Positions 35,643 through 47,726 of a stretch of 64,000 bases of DNA are shown piece by piece (the first letter of the stretch is position 1; every line of letters begins with the position of its first letter). Origin of the DNA: Austropuccinia psidii. Lineage: Eukaryota > Basidiomycota > Pucciniomycetes > Pucciniales > Sphaerophragmiaceae. Location: contig JALGQZ010000019.1 of the NCBI GenBank assembly GCA_023105745.1, positions 868,001 through 932,000 of the forward strand, in the 5' to 3' direction. A program made the position numbers and the translations under genes. A model generated the notes under the pieces. That model saw only the letters and a list, made by a program, of their open reading frames with translations. It was not told the origin of the DNA and did not search any database.

Positions 35643-38080
35643 GTCTGGGTATTTCTATTGTATCTGAGTCTTCTGAGAAGCTTGGAAGCTTCAGGTATGT
35701 ATTTTCTGCCAACCATTCATCTTCCAAAGCTTTGTCACTGTACCTTACAAGGTACTCCCTTACTTTCTTAGCTCTCAAGTTCCTCTCCTTGAGAAATCTG
35801 GACATTTCCTTAGTACCAGAAGGTTCCACAGGAGGTATATTATGTGGAACTTTATTCCTCAAGGGTAATTTTTCAGAATTACCAATTTTGTAATATTTTA
35901 TCAATATTACTTGCAATTTAGGATTCTTGTGACTATGCTCCATAGCTCATGTAATTCAACCAAATTTTCTCCATGAAGGGCTCTGATGAAAAAAGGACCT
36001 AAAAAGGAGTCTGTAAGCATTTCTCATCATTTGATGTTATTGAGGTTAGTGGTTTATACAAGTGCCAAGTCTGGTAACTTGAAGTCTGGAGTAGCATGTG
36101 ACCTATCCCATTTTTCTTTGGCATATTAAAATGAGTTCTCCATGCATCAGACTGCAGGATTTCTATTTTTTCTGTATTTACTTGGAAGATAGAAGCTGTG
36201 GGACATATTTTAACCAAATCTTTCCCCAAATAATCTTTTGGTAGTCTGGGATTCCATACTTGCTGTAGAATAGCAGGTGTTTTATTGGTATTGGAATAAA
36301 CAGATTTCTTGTATGTTAACTCCAGTGCAGGTAGAAGGGTACACCAATTATGTGTGAATCCATCAAAATATTTGATATCTAAGCCATATGAACCAAAATT
36401 TACAATCATTTCTTCCAAGGTGCAAATTATTCTTTCAGCTAGGCCATCAGCTTGTGGATGGTAAGCTGTAGAGACTGATAACTTGGTCCCAAACAATTGG
36501 TGAATATTTGTCAATAGGGCCAAGGTAAACTTGGGATCTCTGTCACTAATAACTTTTGTGAGTATTCCAGGCCATGATAATACTCTATTCCATATCAGAA
36601 GCATGATATTCATGGCTGTATAATATTTGTGACATGGTCAAAATATTGGAGTCTTACTAAACATGTAAACAGTTTCTAGGCAGTAATTATAGCTTCTAAT
36701 ACCTCCTGGTGGTAGGCCAGATATCCAATATATATGGAAAATCTCCCAAGGTCTACTAGGTTCTTGGATATTGATGATATTTCCAAGTCTTTTGCCAGTG
36801 TATTTATTTTCCTTTTGAAATCTGTCACAGGTTTCTCAGTATTCTGCAACATCCTTTTGCCACATCAGCCACCATATTTAGGTCTTGAATTTCTCTCTTG
36901 TTCTATACTCAGATAGGACTCAGATAGGTGTCTTGAGAAGGGGCTGTAATGGCATTCTTTTAGCACAAGATTTATTGAAGACCTGTCCACAACTGTCATT
37001 AAAGATGTGTGTTTTGTCCTGTGGTAAATAATTCCATCAAGTAAATGAAATATTCCATATTTCATCCAAATAATGTATTAAGGAGTTATCTCCAGAATCT
37101 TCAGTAATTGATTGGTATAGGATTGTAAAATTTTTATATTTCATATAGCTCTTCCATATTTCCTCAAAGAAGGTAGTGTTGAGGTCTGTAAGACTTATTA
37201 CTTCTATTGAGATTTGATGTAGAAGCTTGTGCTTGTACATAAGAAGGATTTTCAATGTCATTTGGTAATTTCCATCTGCTTAGTCCATCTGCATTTCTGT
37301 GAATATTCCCATCTTTGTGTAAAATGGTCTTATTGCCTCTATATTCCTGTATCCCTATTTTGCATCTGAGAATATGTCTGCTGGGTGTTTTAATTTTAAG
37401 AATGGATTTCACAGTGGTACAATCCGTTATAACTTCAAAACCACATCCTTCAAGGAATTAATTGCATTTTTTCAAGGCCCAAAGAATACAAAAATATTAC
37501 ATTTGGCTTTCTCCATATCTGGCTTCAGTAAGTTTGATTTTCCTAGATATAAAGCATATGGGTCCTTCCACAGCTTTGTCATTAGTAATTTAAACTTTAT
37601 GAAGTGCAGCTCCTATCCAATCTCCTTATACATCTATGTGTAGCAGAAAGGGAAGTTTAAAATCTAGCATCAGTAGAAGTGAAGCAATGGTTAAGGCTTT
37701 TACCAGGTATTCAAAGGGTTTGACTCCAGAAAAAGTCATTTCAAATGCTGTATCTTTGTCACACAGCCTATAAAGAGGTCTTTCTATGTATGGGAAATAT
37801 TTAGTATTCTTCCCATAGTATGCTGAAAATCCTAGAAATGACTATATTTCTTTTTTCCCTGAGGCATAGGTTTTATTGGCACTGCTTCAGATTTGTTTTT
37901 GTCAATTACAAGTGATAGAACAGCTAACACATCTCCTAGGGCTCTCAATTATTTTAATCTGAAAGGAAATTTCTTCAAAGAAATTTTCATATTTACAGAT
38001 TGGATTTTTCCCAATAGTCTAAATAATCTATACCTATATCCCTCCCAACTTGTTGAAAAATCAGGTCATCAATTCAAGCT
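35643..38080 (-). pseudogene. Element B2: Pol remnant (RT end, RNase H, integrase, chromodomain)
   Basis: Second member of the B family, truncated on both sides. The integrase core (36613-35999) is readable over 204 codons with VISDRDPKFTL and STAYHPQADGLAERI, giving the second aspartate and the glutamate of the DDE triad. The C-terminal frame 35943-35638 holds the chromodomain (REYLVRYSDKALEDEWLAEN). RNase H and linker fragments lie at 36865-37650 and the RT thumb at 37900-38080. Homology stops at about 38080, where element A begins. No Gag is present. Confidence 0.78.
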
Positions 38081-38084
38081 ACTA

Positions 38085-38848
38085 AGCTTTTAAAGGGGCT
38101 CTCCAAAGTGAAGAGGGCCTGGCACTCAGTAAACTGGGACTCACTTATGGTGGGCTCAAGGATTTAAATGAGATTCAGAACACTTAAGAGTGTAAGTAAG
38201 ATAGAATTACTAATAAGGTAAAGATAAGAAAAGCAGAAACAAAGAAATAAGAGTAAATAATAAAAGAGCTAACCACAAACAGGCCCAAGTCCACTGTTTT
38301 AACCTTCCAGAAAGAAAGAGAAGGGTTAATAAGGATATGGCCAGCACAACTCTACTGAAAAGTAAGGAAAGGATTCAAAGACCAACTTAACACAAATAAA
38401 TATAAAAACCAAAGATAAGAGTAATAATATTTATTAAATAATAAATGAGCTATATCAATTAGCTGGGGAAAAGTCCCTAGGGGGAGAAAGAGGGGCTTAT
38501 ATATGTGAGAATTCACCAGCCCTTATCCAAAAGGTAAATTTTCTTGAGAGGAATGTTTATTTGAATTGATTTATATAATACAGACCCTGTATGGATGTAC
38601 AGGGTCTGTACAAGAGGTGTGGTGGAGTGGGGTGATAATAAAGCTTCAGTCTTGTGAATCCAAGCTGTATTTGGAATATCCAGCCTGTACAAGTATTGAC
38701 AGGCTGTATTGATGAACCAAGCTGTATGCATGTTTCATCAAGAAAATTTTCTGAAACTGATTCCTGATACACATACTGGATTTTCTGGTTTCATGAATTT
38801 GAGTGGGTTTAAGGTTTAATACCCTTACCCCTGATAGTGGCTGTGACA
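38085..38848 (-). repeat. 3' LTR of element A (about 760 bp)
   Basis: The inner tip at 38848 reads TGTCACAGCC on the minus strand, preceded by a polypurine tract. The outer border is set only by the end of B2 homology, so it is uncertain by tens of bases. It contains a strong hairpin (38579-38610) and several repeats of AGCCTGTA or CAAGCTGTAT. Confidence 0.6.
38579..38610. repeat. 13-bp stem-loop in the A LTR
   Basis: TACAGACCCTGTA (38579-38591) and TACAGGGTCTGTA (38598-38610) pair perfectly around a 6-nt loop. Confidence 0.75.
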
Positions 38849-38850
38849 GT

Positions 38851-38861
38851 ATCCCCCTCTT
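38851..38861 (-). promoter_or_regulatory. Polypurine tract of element A
   Basis: AAGAGGGGGAT on the minus strand, two bases from the LTR tip TGTCACAG. It primes second-strand synthesis in Gypsy elements. Confidence 0.65.
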
Positions 38862-38866
38862 GAGAC

Positions 38867-39876
38867 TTGTGGGCTCCTGAACAACATAATATCCTTCTAC
38901 TCTTGAATTTCATCCCAAATTCACCACAAAATTTAAAAAATATTTCATTTTTGATTTCCTTTTCTCTTGATCATTATGCTGAAAATACTTCCCCTCATTA
39001 TCCCTGTTTTCTTCCTTTATTTAAAACCAAATATTCCTCATCAAGTAAGTGGTTTTATTTCTTGAGTCATTTTCCACCTGGAGTCTTCTTTTGCTTTGAA
39101 TAAAGGAGTGTTTGTGGCCATGGGCCAATACCCAAAATAGAGGATACCATCATATCCAGCTTGAAAATTTGTGAATAATGGCTATATAAATGCCTAGCCA
39201 CCCCCAAGAATTGGTCATAATCTCTTGAGGCCTTTCTCTTGCACCATAGTCTTAAATATGCATATTGAAGAAGGGGTCCTTTCCCCATAATTATTGAATA
39301 TTGAGCCCCAAATGGCCTTTTGAGGTCATTTGGGGACACTTTGGTTTATATTTGGTCCTTGCAATACCATGGAAATGTTTCTTGAAATTTAGATTTTGGC
39401 AATTTTAGGTGATTTCTGGCCTTTTGGGAAATTTTTGATTTTTACAGCCCACAGCATGTGCACCATGGTCTGCCATATGTGGGGGAAATTGAAGTCCCCC
39501 TGGGCATAATTTTGAAGGGGTCACCAGGGGGTCAAGAACAATGATGGTGGCCTAATTGGCCCATATGTCCTGGAGCTTCTGAGATTAGTCCAGGACCATA
39601 AAAAGGGGACCTCTCAAGGATTGGAAGGGAGTTTCAGCCTTTCTTATTTGAACCAAGAATTGAATTGGGTCCCATATTGAGGAACTTGAAGGGGCCATAA
39701 CTGAACATGGCCCCAGAACCTTGATATGCATATCTGATGCTCTTGACTCTTTTGCTCCCATAGCTCCAGAAATGAGCTTCAAACTGACTTAAATCACTGA
39801 ATTTTCCCCTTATTTTCTGTCATTGTCTGTCCTTTGTGCTTCCAGCATCTTCAGTTGGCTGGGCTCCCCTTGGTCA
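38867..39876. other. Spacer between A LTR and the antisense gene
   Basis: About 1 kb without a long frame. GC content is higher than in the surrounding AT-rich DNA from about 39070. It could hold the promoter of the plus-strand gene; I see no clear TATA box. Confidence 0.4.
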
Positions 39877-41001
39877 ATGGCTTCTTCAGGTCATTTTGAT
39901 CCTTCCAAGACTTATGATGGGTACAAGGAAGCTGAAGTTATTTATCCTGACTTTATTGAATGCTGGAAGAAAGGGGAACAGTGCTTCCAGCATTATAACC
40001 CCAGATCTTTCAAGTGCCATCACTACTTTGTTGGGAAGAAGCCTTATCAACATTCAGGGGCTCTGCTTTCCAATGTCAGGTGGTATTTGTGGAGTAAGAA
40101 TCATGGTCCTTTTGGGAGAAAGCTCCAAGCTTCTGAGGCCACTACCCCTTATGATACTTCAGGGTATTCTAACTGTACATGTGGTGGTTTTCTTGATTGA
40201 TTATGATACTGATATTTTGCATTACTGACTGGATCAGGGCAGAGGGATGTGGCTAGGTGGACCATTTTTGGAGGGACCATTCCCACTGGTGGTGGGCTTA
40301 TTTATTCCAGCTCAGATGTCCCTATTTCAAGGATCAATAGCCAAGGTGTGGTAAATATAATGGGAAGAATTTCAGATTCACCCACCAATCCCAATTCTGA
40401 AGGTACTGATGAGCTGGATGGTGAAGAGGTTTAGGTGGCACCTAAATCAATTGGCCACCAATCCAGTACCTCACCTTCCAAAACTGCCTCCAGAATATTT
40501 CAAATTAAAGTCATACCAAGTACCCTAAGAAATGTTCAGCCAGTCCTTTCCCCCATTCCATCTTCCATTCCTCCTCCTTCACCAAATTCTTCCACTGCCA
40601 GGCCTGCCCTGGTTCCATCAGTGAGGCCATCACCCATTCTAAAGCCCAGAAACTCTCCAATAGTCACCTCCAAACAACTACAACTTGTGATCAGCCTCAT
40701 TATAAGAAGGAAAAATTGATTTCCTTTTCTGTTTCCTGCCTCCCAAGTAGCTCAGAAAACAGAATGTTGCCCAATATGGGCTACCAGAGAAGATCCATAT
40801 ATGGAAAATGATGGCCAAGATTATGTGTCCAGGTTGTTTATAGGAGTTGATAGAGATAGTAACAAGGTGATTAATTATGCTAATTATAGGATGATTACTG
40901 GCACTGTGTCTGAAGAGATGGCTGCTAAATTTGCATGGTATGAGGATGAGTTGATTAATAATTTCCAGAGAAGCTTTGAGGATCTTGGTAGAGATAGCTA
41001 G
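39877..41001 (+). pseudogene. Antisense gene of element A: rust-specific Cys-motif protein (broken)
   Basis: A plus-strand gene lies between the LTR and the end of pol, convergent with pol. In order: MASSGHFDPSKTYDGY at 39877, the motif CFQHYNPRSFKCHHYF, then TPYDTSGYSN, a probable intron (about 40175-40235), GQRDVARWT, PISRIN.QGVV, an acidic stretch (DELDGEEV), a Ser/Pro-rich linker, and a C-terminal EEMAAKFAWYEDELIN ending FEDLGRDS at 40999. I recall near-identical predicted proteins in many copies in A. psidii, with cysteine where this copy has tyrosine (CHHY, KKPY), so the metal-binding motif looks destroyed. Frame breaks lie near 40200, 40437 and 40720. Function unknown. DNA- or RNA-binding is only a guess from the Cys motif. 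Confidence 0.75.
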
Positions 41002-41019
41002 TTTCATTATCTTTGTTTG

Positions 41020-41735
41020 TGTTTGGTTTGACTTTTATCCCAACTCTTATAATACTCAAATTAAAAAATAAATGGAACCTCCCAATACATGATATGGGAG
41101 GAGATTCTGCTGCTTTATAAATAAATAAAGAGAAAAAAAATTATACAAGTAAAGAATAAAAGAATATTAAGAGAAAAAGAGAGTAAAGGAAAAGAAAAAA
41201 CAAATAAAATACTGAGAGGAATCCTTCTTGTGGTGAGTTGCTTTAATTTTGGCTATAAATTTTCCTGAAAGATAAAACCGCACATTTTTTGCTCACAAAG
41301 TGGTCAAGGTGTTGCTTTACAAGAAGTAGAGACCCTCAGAGATTCATACCAGGAGATGGAACTTACCTTCATAAATTCCACTCAACACCAAGCACCATAA
41401 AAGAACAGAAAAACCTTTCCATGAATGACTTTGAGTTGAAGAATGTCTTTAATAGTGATGAATGGCATAATTTGAAAAAGAGAATAAGGAAGAGAAAAGG
41501 AAATTTGGCCATATTTTGATGAAAAGGTCCAGATTTTGGGCTATTGATGTTGAAAAGCATTCTGGATCTGTCAAAGGGATTGAATAGTGCTCAAGAAGTG
41601 GCTAAGGTAATTCTTACAACATATTTGGATAGAATACCCCCCTAAAGTTGCATTCCAGGAGAGGAAATTACTTTCATAACTTCTACTCCCCACCAATCAC
41701 CATGAAATGGAATTCTTGAGGTATTTGGGCCAGAC
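41020..41735. other. Spacer between antisense gene and pol, with a ~50-bp direct repeat
   Basis: Two related blocks, 41351-41402 and 41660-41710, share the pattern ACTTACCTTCATAAATTCCA then CACCAAGCACCAT. Between them are purine-rich, A-rich stretches. No recognised product. Confidence 0.45.
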
Positions 41736-41739
41736 CTCT

Positions 41740-42247
41740 AAGGGTACAAAGTGTGTAAATCCCTGACAAGGTCTGGTGGGTTTGTAAGGTCGGAAGTTGG
41801 TTCCCAATCTTTTATTTCTGGGTCTTCACTGAATCCTTTGCACTTTACAAGATACCATAATTTACCTCTTTTGAGGTTTGAGTCCAGAACCTGAGCCACT
41901 TCCCATTCCTCCTACTCCTCCACTAAGACTGGTTGTGGTGGAAATTGATGTTGGTTTGGGATAGTTGGTTGCTTGACTGGTTCTGATAAGGACACATAGA
42001 ACACAGGGTGAACTGACTTTATATGTTGAGGAAACATGAGGTGATATGCATGGCTGCCAATCCTCATCAAGACTTCAAAGAGTCCCAGCCATCTTTCTGA
42101 AAGTTTCTTGGTGGGTCTTGTAGTTTTGATATTCTTTGAGGCCAGCCATACTTTGTCCCCAGATCGGAAATCAGGTGGAATTGTCCTTTTTCTATGTGCA
42201 TATTTCTTAAATTGCCTTATTTCCAACTCTAATTCTTCTTTGACCAC
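41740..42247 (-). pseudogene. Element A integrase C-terminus with chromodomain
   Basis: 42247-41912 reads GDKVWLASKNIKTTRPTKKL then ERWLGLFEV (GPY/F-type module) and HPVFYVSLSEPV. After a frame break the chromodomain follows: WYLVKCKGFSEDPEIKDWEP (codons at about 41857-41799). This architecture defines chromoviruses. Confidence 0.8.
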
Positions 42248-43032
42248 TTGCTTGAATAATTGGAGTTCTGTTGATTACTTTCCAGAAGGTGTGTCTTGAG
42301 AAATGTGAATTGAATCAAATCTTGGATTTCTTCCATAGATGATGAAAAAAGGTGATTGCTTTGTTGATGAATGTTCTTCATTATTGTAGGCAAATTCATA
42401 CAGAGGGAGCTAGGTGTGCCAGTCATCTTGATGGTTGCTGACATACATCCTGAAATACTGTTCTAGAATCTGATTTACCCTCTCTGTCTTTCCATATGCT
42501 TCAGGATGAAAAGAAGTTGAAAGCTCTCTTTATATCTTGAGCTGCTGACATAATTGGGTCCAGAATAATGAAACAGATAAGGAACCTCTATCACTAACAA
42601 TACTGAATGGGAGGCCATTTTTGGAAAAGGAATGACTGATGAACATTTGAAATAGGTCCAAGGAAGTAATTGTTGAATAAGATGGAATGAATATTTCCAT
42701 CTTTGCGAATCTGTCCACAACTACTAAAATTGAGTCAAAGGTGTTGGACAATGGCAATTGAGTGATCAAGTCCATTGGTAAGGAATTTGAAGAGGCTTGA
42801 GGAATCCAAACTTCTTATGATTAATTTTCTTGTTTCTTGAATATTGCTGACATGAGGAGACATAGTCCTTGATGAATTTATTCATTCCAACCTGATAAAA
42901 CTCTCTCTTTATGAGCTTGAGGGTCTGCTTCTGGCCAGGATGGCCAATTAACAGTGAGTCATGCAGCTTTTGAAGGATATCAAGCTGACGTTCTTTATTT
43001 CTTGGAATAACCACACTATCTTTGAATAACAA
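42229..43032 (-). pseudogene. Element A integrase finger and catalytic core
   Basis: 43032-42766 holds the finger: LHDSLLIGHPGQKQ.. then CQQYSRNK, where the second cysteine has become tyrosine. 42775-42530 holds MDLITQLP (first Asp) and IVSDRGS (second Asp). The frame is broken before the glutamate region (about 42480-42500). Confidence 0.75.
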
Positions 43033-43391
43033 TAAGTTGGATTGAGGTTCAAGAGAAGAAGATGGTTCTGATTCACCTCTTTATAAGCTTTGTCTTTCCA
43101 TACTTCTTTTTGAATCAGGTCAACTAAATCTGAGAACACATCTACCTTGATTGAAAAGAATATTGATTCTTGAATTCCATCCTGATTAAGAATATTATGA
43201 AAACCTTGAGGATTCTTGTCAATGAAGTCAACCCCCCTCTCTGGGTACACACCATCTGGTAAAGTGGCCAGTCTTTCTGGGAAGTAAGTGATGGTAAACT
43301 TAAACTCAGAGAGAAATTCAGCCCAGAGGGCTTGGCGATGAGTAAGGACTTTGGAAGAAATGAGGTACTGAAGAGAAAAATTGGCTTTCAA
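42948..43391 (-). pseudogene. Element A RNase H and linker
   Basis: Reads LTHRQALWAEFLSEFKFTIT and YFPERLATLPDGVYPERG (ADALSR-like segment with the Asp kept). The first RNase H aspartate lies upstream at about 43600 in another frame. Confidence 0.65.
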
Positions 43392-43618
43392 GACTTAAAA
43401 AGAATGAGAAAGAGAAAGAAGACAAGCCCTCTAGTACTTGAGAGCCCAAACTATTCCAAGGAGTTTCATTTCATGAATTTCATAGTTGAGCTCAGCTGGA
43501 AGGAGCTTGTGACTATCAAATCCAATTGTGTGCTTTCCTGAGTCATTAACCTGACTCAGTACAGCACCCAAAGCATAATTAGAAGCTTCAGTCTCCACAA
43601 TAGCTGCTAGAGAAGGAT

Positions 43619-44335
43619 CTAAATGATAAAGGATATGGGTAGTGGTGAATGCTTCTTTGAGTAATTGAAACAGGCTAAGAGCTTCCTCATTGAAGATAAA
43701 GGGAAAATATGTTTTAATAAATAAAGTGAGAGAAGTGATTTTTTTGGAGTATTTTTTAATGAAACCATGATAGAAACCGGCAAAGGCAAGAAATTATTTA
43801 AGATCCTTGATGTTCTTGGGCTGAGGCCAATTGAGGATTTGTGAAATTTTGAAGAATTCATCTTGAGGCCATCACTTGAAAAAACATAGCCAAGGTATTC
43901 CAAACTTGAGGCATGGAATACACACTTTGAGGCTTTGGCAAAAATTTCATTGTTTATCAGCCTTTGGAGGATAGCAGCCACATGTTTGACACATTTCTCC
44001 TCAGTGCTTGAGAAGACCAGAATATTATCTAAATAAACTACAACAAAGATGTCCTAGAGATCTGAAAATAGATCATTTAAAAGATTCTGGAATGAAGCAG
44101 GAGCATTATTTAAGCCAAATGGCATCACCAAATACTCATAACTACCATATTTTATTCTAACAAAAGTCAAATGCTCATCCCACTTTTTAATTCTCAGGAT
44201 ATTATAAGCACCACACAGATCTATCTTGGAGAAGATAGTGGAACTGCTGAATATGGTGAGAAGCTGGTTCATTGGAGGGACAGGATACCTGTTCTTCCCA
44301 GTGACAGAATTGAGTTTGCAGTAGTCAACACACAA
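43619..44335 (-). pseudogene. Element A reverse transcriptase core
   Basis: 44335-44054 covers MCVDYCKLNSVTGKNRYPVP, FSKIDLCGAYN and YLVMPFGLNNAPASFQNLLN. At about 44015-44035, after an interruption at 44054, the catalytic box reads VVYLDNILVF: YLDD has become YLDN, a G-to-A change that removes one catalytic aspartate. 43981-43619 carries on with LEYLGYVFSSDGLKMN. Confidence 0.8.
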
Positions 44336-44435
44336 ATGGAGGTCACCATCCTTTTTCTTGAAAAAGAGAGGGTGCTCCTGTTAAAGAGAAGCTTGGCCTG
44401 ATGACAAATTTCTCTAAATTAACTAAAATTTAGGC

Positions 44436-45348
44436 CTACAGTGTTTCTGACTCATTATTTGATAAAGAGTAGATAACACCAACTTGTGGTAGAATACCCT
44501 CCAGTTCAATATGATGATAACAGGCAGGGTGTGGAGGAAGTTCCTCTGCTTTCACCTTGGAGAACACATCCAAATAATGGTGATAAGCAGGAGGGACAAA
44601 CTTCAGCACAGTTTCAATTTCTTCTGGCTCTCCCTCATCATCCCACTTCTCCTCCAGGAATGCATGGAAGTATAAAAGTAAAAGGTCCATATCCTCTTGG
44701 AAGAAATGAAGTGAAGATATAGCAACATCTTCTCCAACATCTTTTATCTCTTGATGGAGGTAATGACTGAGAGGGCATGATGGAAGGGATATGGACAGAA
44801 GAAGGAAGGGAAGGTGTTATAAGTTCACCAACCACAGCAACACTGTTGAAAGCAGTGGAAAAGTCATGACTAGTAAAAGAATTGATACCACTAGCTATTT
44901 TTCTAATAAATAATGGCATTAAAGTGGTAAAGAAAATCATAGCCCAATTTTAGGTCTTCTCCCTTGGGTGAATCTATGATGAAAAGGTCTCATTCAAAGC
45001 TTGGGAAAGAAGGAAATCCAACCCCCTTGGTATAATGAGTGATAAACAAGGAAGTGGATTCATCTGAATCCATAATTAGAGGAGGAATCTTTTAAGGGAG
45101 CTCTGACATAGTAAATGAATACTTGAGAAAACAATTATTCAAAATAAAGGAGTTTGTAGCACCAGAATCAATGACAATACTATGAAAAATATCAGATACA
45201 GAAGAAAACATATTTTTCTTAAAGATTTCTTGAAACTAGTATTCAGAGTGCGCAATTGTGCTCATGAAGGACATAAGTGAGAACCATTGAGCACATAATG
45301 ATTCCCACTCAGGCTTTTCCCTGCTTGTTAGGGAAGCCTCTTGATGAC
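44436..45348 (-). pseudogene. Element A protease and Gag edge
   Basis: On the minus strand at about 45150-45180 the reading IVIDSGATNSFI contains the aspartic-protease DSGA triad. Upstream to 45348 is the last piece of Gag. Downstream are the protease C-terminus and the RT linker (KFVPPAYHHYLDVFSKVKAE at 44600). Several stops interrupt the reading. Confidence 0.65.
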
Positions 45349-47249
45349 TGTAAGATTTGACTATAAAACTGATGATACTATTACTATTAATCAACAGCAC
45401 TATGTCTGTTCTTATGAAATATAATAATAAAATATTATTCTAACCACAATTAAATAATTAAAGAATTATTTCTTTCACGTGTTAAACACTACTAGTGATT
45501 TTAACAGTGAGCAGTAATTGTCTACAAGAATCAATTACAAGAACAATTTAATAATAAAAACTTCTTTTATTAAAATGATAAATTATTTTAATATATGATT
45601 ATCTTTTGCAAGAATAATTATAAATATAATTCTTGAAGAAAACTAATTTTAGAGAAAAACTTTAATAATTAAAGATAAATGACTCACTTATACTCCAAAG
45701 AACTTATTGAAAGATATAAGTAGAGAAATTTGACATAGAATTGTGGATTTAAGGGATCAAAATGATTTATAGAAGGATTACAACAATACATAGCTGGATT
45801 CTATTATTTCATGTCTTTCTGATTGATTCTGAAATAATTAAAATACTTAATAATAGCCTAACTAATACTTGTTGGTAACAATGATATAAATGGATAATAA
45901 AATGATTCTTGGAAAAAACAGCAAGAGGAGGCCTCTTTTAAGTCAACAACAGCTCACAGAGGCATTCCATGGAGCAAACTGAAAAAGCATTGAGTGAGAA
46001 AACAATAAACCGTTTTTGATTATTGATTGCATCATCTGTTGTCACATAAGATTATCATAATTACTTAATTGATGCTTTTATGTGACTACCAACCCCAATA
46101 TGGTTAAGAATAAAAGGAGTAACATCTGTAAATCTTCTTTTATTTCAAAATAATCATTGATTTCTCAAAGTTATCAATGTTATTGGCAATTTCATCACAG
46201 GTTGTAATTACTGTGAATTTTTGAAGATTCAGTGTTTCATGTAGAATAGTCAAAAATGGACTGTACGTAAAACTTTTTATTTTACTAGTGAAGCTATTAT
46301 CCTTTTTTGTTGTACCATAGCTAATACAGTTCTCCATTGGTCCTGAAGGTTTCAGAGAGATTCAGTAAGAATTGTATTTTTAATGAATTCTTGAAGTTGG
46401 TACCTCATTTCTATGTATAATTGCAAATATCAGTGTTTAACTGGTTGCTATGAGGTAAATCAATGGATACAAGTCCAAAAAAGGTTTAATTACTCTTTTA
46501 GGGTCTATCCATGGAAATTCATTAATAATTGACATGGTTACAGGAGTCTAAGTAGCTCTTTACCTCCTTGGCACGTCAAAATAGCAGGTTATTTGCTATT
46601 TTCTTATGATTTACTGTAGTTGTAACATGGTAACCAAGTTCCCAAAGAGTTTTGATTTACTGATTGGGCCAAAATCAGCCATGGATCCAAGCTTTGGAGC
46701 TGTCAACGCCTCTGAGGCCTCAGAAGTTGGGTACCCTGGCTCTCTTTGATGTCTTTTGTCCCCCTTGCTTATTTTTCACATCAAAATAGAAATTTAAGCT
46801 TCAAGTGAGATATCCACTATGGGTGTACCAAAAGTCCATGTAAGAATACCATGATATCAAGTGCCCAAAACATGCATAACACTATTCTTAGTGTATATGT
46901 AACATGGGATTTCTCACATTCCCATTATTTTGGCGTGAAATTAAGAAAACAAAAAATTTCACAGATCTTTTATGTGGTATTGAAGTATTTTCCATATTAC
47001 CACCTCAAAGAGTTAATTTGAGCTTATTCACTCTATGGAGCTACCCTAGGTGGATTTTTGTGTAGAATCCAAATCTGGCCTTAAATCCATGGATTTACTT
47101 ACTCAATAAAAAGTTATTCATCTTTTCTGAAATCAAAAAATGATGAATTTTGGATATATGCATGACTTATGAGTTATGCATAATTCAGAATTTATTCTTA
47201 AGATAATTGTGGCTTATTTGGGTATGTAAAATATACCTCAAGGCTCACA
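45349..47249 (-). repeat. 3' LTR of element C (1,901 bp)
   Basis: Begins TGTAAGATTTGACTAT and ends ACCTCAAGGCTCACA, followed by the polypurine tract. The first ~690 bases match 53785-54481; the remaining ~1.2 kb has no counterpart I can find in the window. Same length and tips as the solo LTR 4926-6827. Confidence 0.8.
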
Positions 47250-47259
47250 TTCCCTCCCA
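47250..47259 (-). promoter_or_regulatory. Polypurine tract of element C
   Basis: TTCCCTCCCA on the plus strand directly after the LTR tip CTCACA; same arrangement as at 27980. Confidence 0.7.
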
Positions 47260-47393
47260 CCAAAAAATAAAATTGTATTACAATTTTATCAATGGTATAA
47301 AGAATAAAAGCCCCAAAAGGGGGGTTAATGTCCACTTTCCAACCTCTTTACATTACTCAGATCGAGTAATTTAAAGCACATTTATAGACATAT

Positions 47394-47711
47394 TCACGCT
47401 TGTGGCCTTCTTTCATGCCTAAATCTTCTTAAGAGTTCATCTTAGTCAGGTATTTCTGATTCTGCTAGCCATTCATCTTCATGTACTTGATTTCTATATC
47501 TGACAAGATATTCTCTTTAATTTTTACCCATAAGTCTCCTTTCTTTAATGACTTTCTTTATCTTTCCGTCTTCATTCTGTTCCACTGGTGGTACAGCGAA
47601 AGGAGTTGGGTTCCTCCAAGGAAAAAATTCTTTGTCAGCTTGTTGATAAGGTTTTATCAAGCTGACTGGAAACATGGGGTGTTTCTTTTCGAATTCACCA
47701 CTCAATTCCAC
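47394..47711 (-). pseudogene. Element C Pol C-terminus: chromodomain
   Basis: Contains FPVSLIKPYQQADKEFFP, then REYLVRYRNQVHEDEWLAES across a frame break near 47517 (chromodomain core with the E/W residues), then a basic tail (RRFRHERR). The stop codon TGA is at 47396-47394. Such chromodomains are thought to target integration. Confidence 0.75.
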
Positions 47712-47726
47712 TTGAGCTGCATTGGT

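Larger units (their letters stand above)
38085..45348 (-). mobile_element. Ty3/Gypsy chromodomain retrotransposon A (5' part missing) with an antisense gene
   Basis: Left LTR about 38085-38848, a plus-strand gene (39877-41001), then a minus-strand pol from chromodomain (41740) back to protease (45150) and the edge of Gag (45348). There the sequence is cut by the LTR of element C. Gag, primer-binding site and 5' LTR are not found to the right of C. The family differs from B and C in protein sequence and in its LTR tip (TGTCACAG). Confidence 0.75.

Noticed and set aside
42108..42299. Plus-strand frames antisense to element A pol (for example 42108, 43332, 44171, 44486)
   Set aside because: They mirror well-supported minus-strand integrase and RT segments and have no motifs of their own, unlike the gene at 39877-41001.
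45344..45348. ATGAC as target duplication of element C
   Set aside because: No second ATGAC could be placed at a right LTR tip; the right end of C is not defined.
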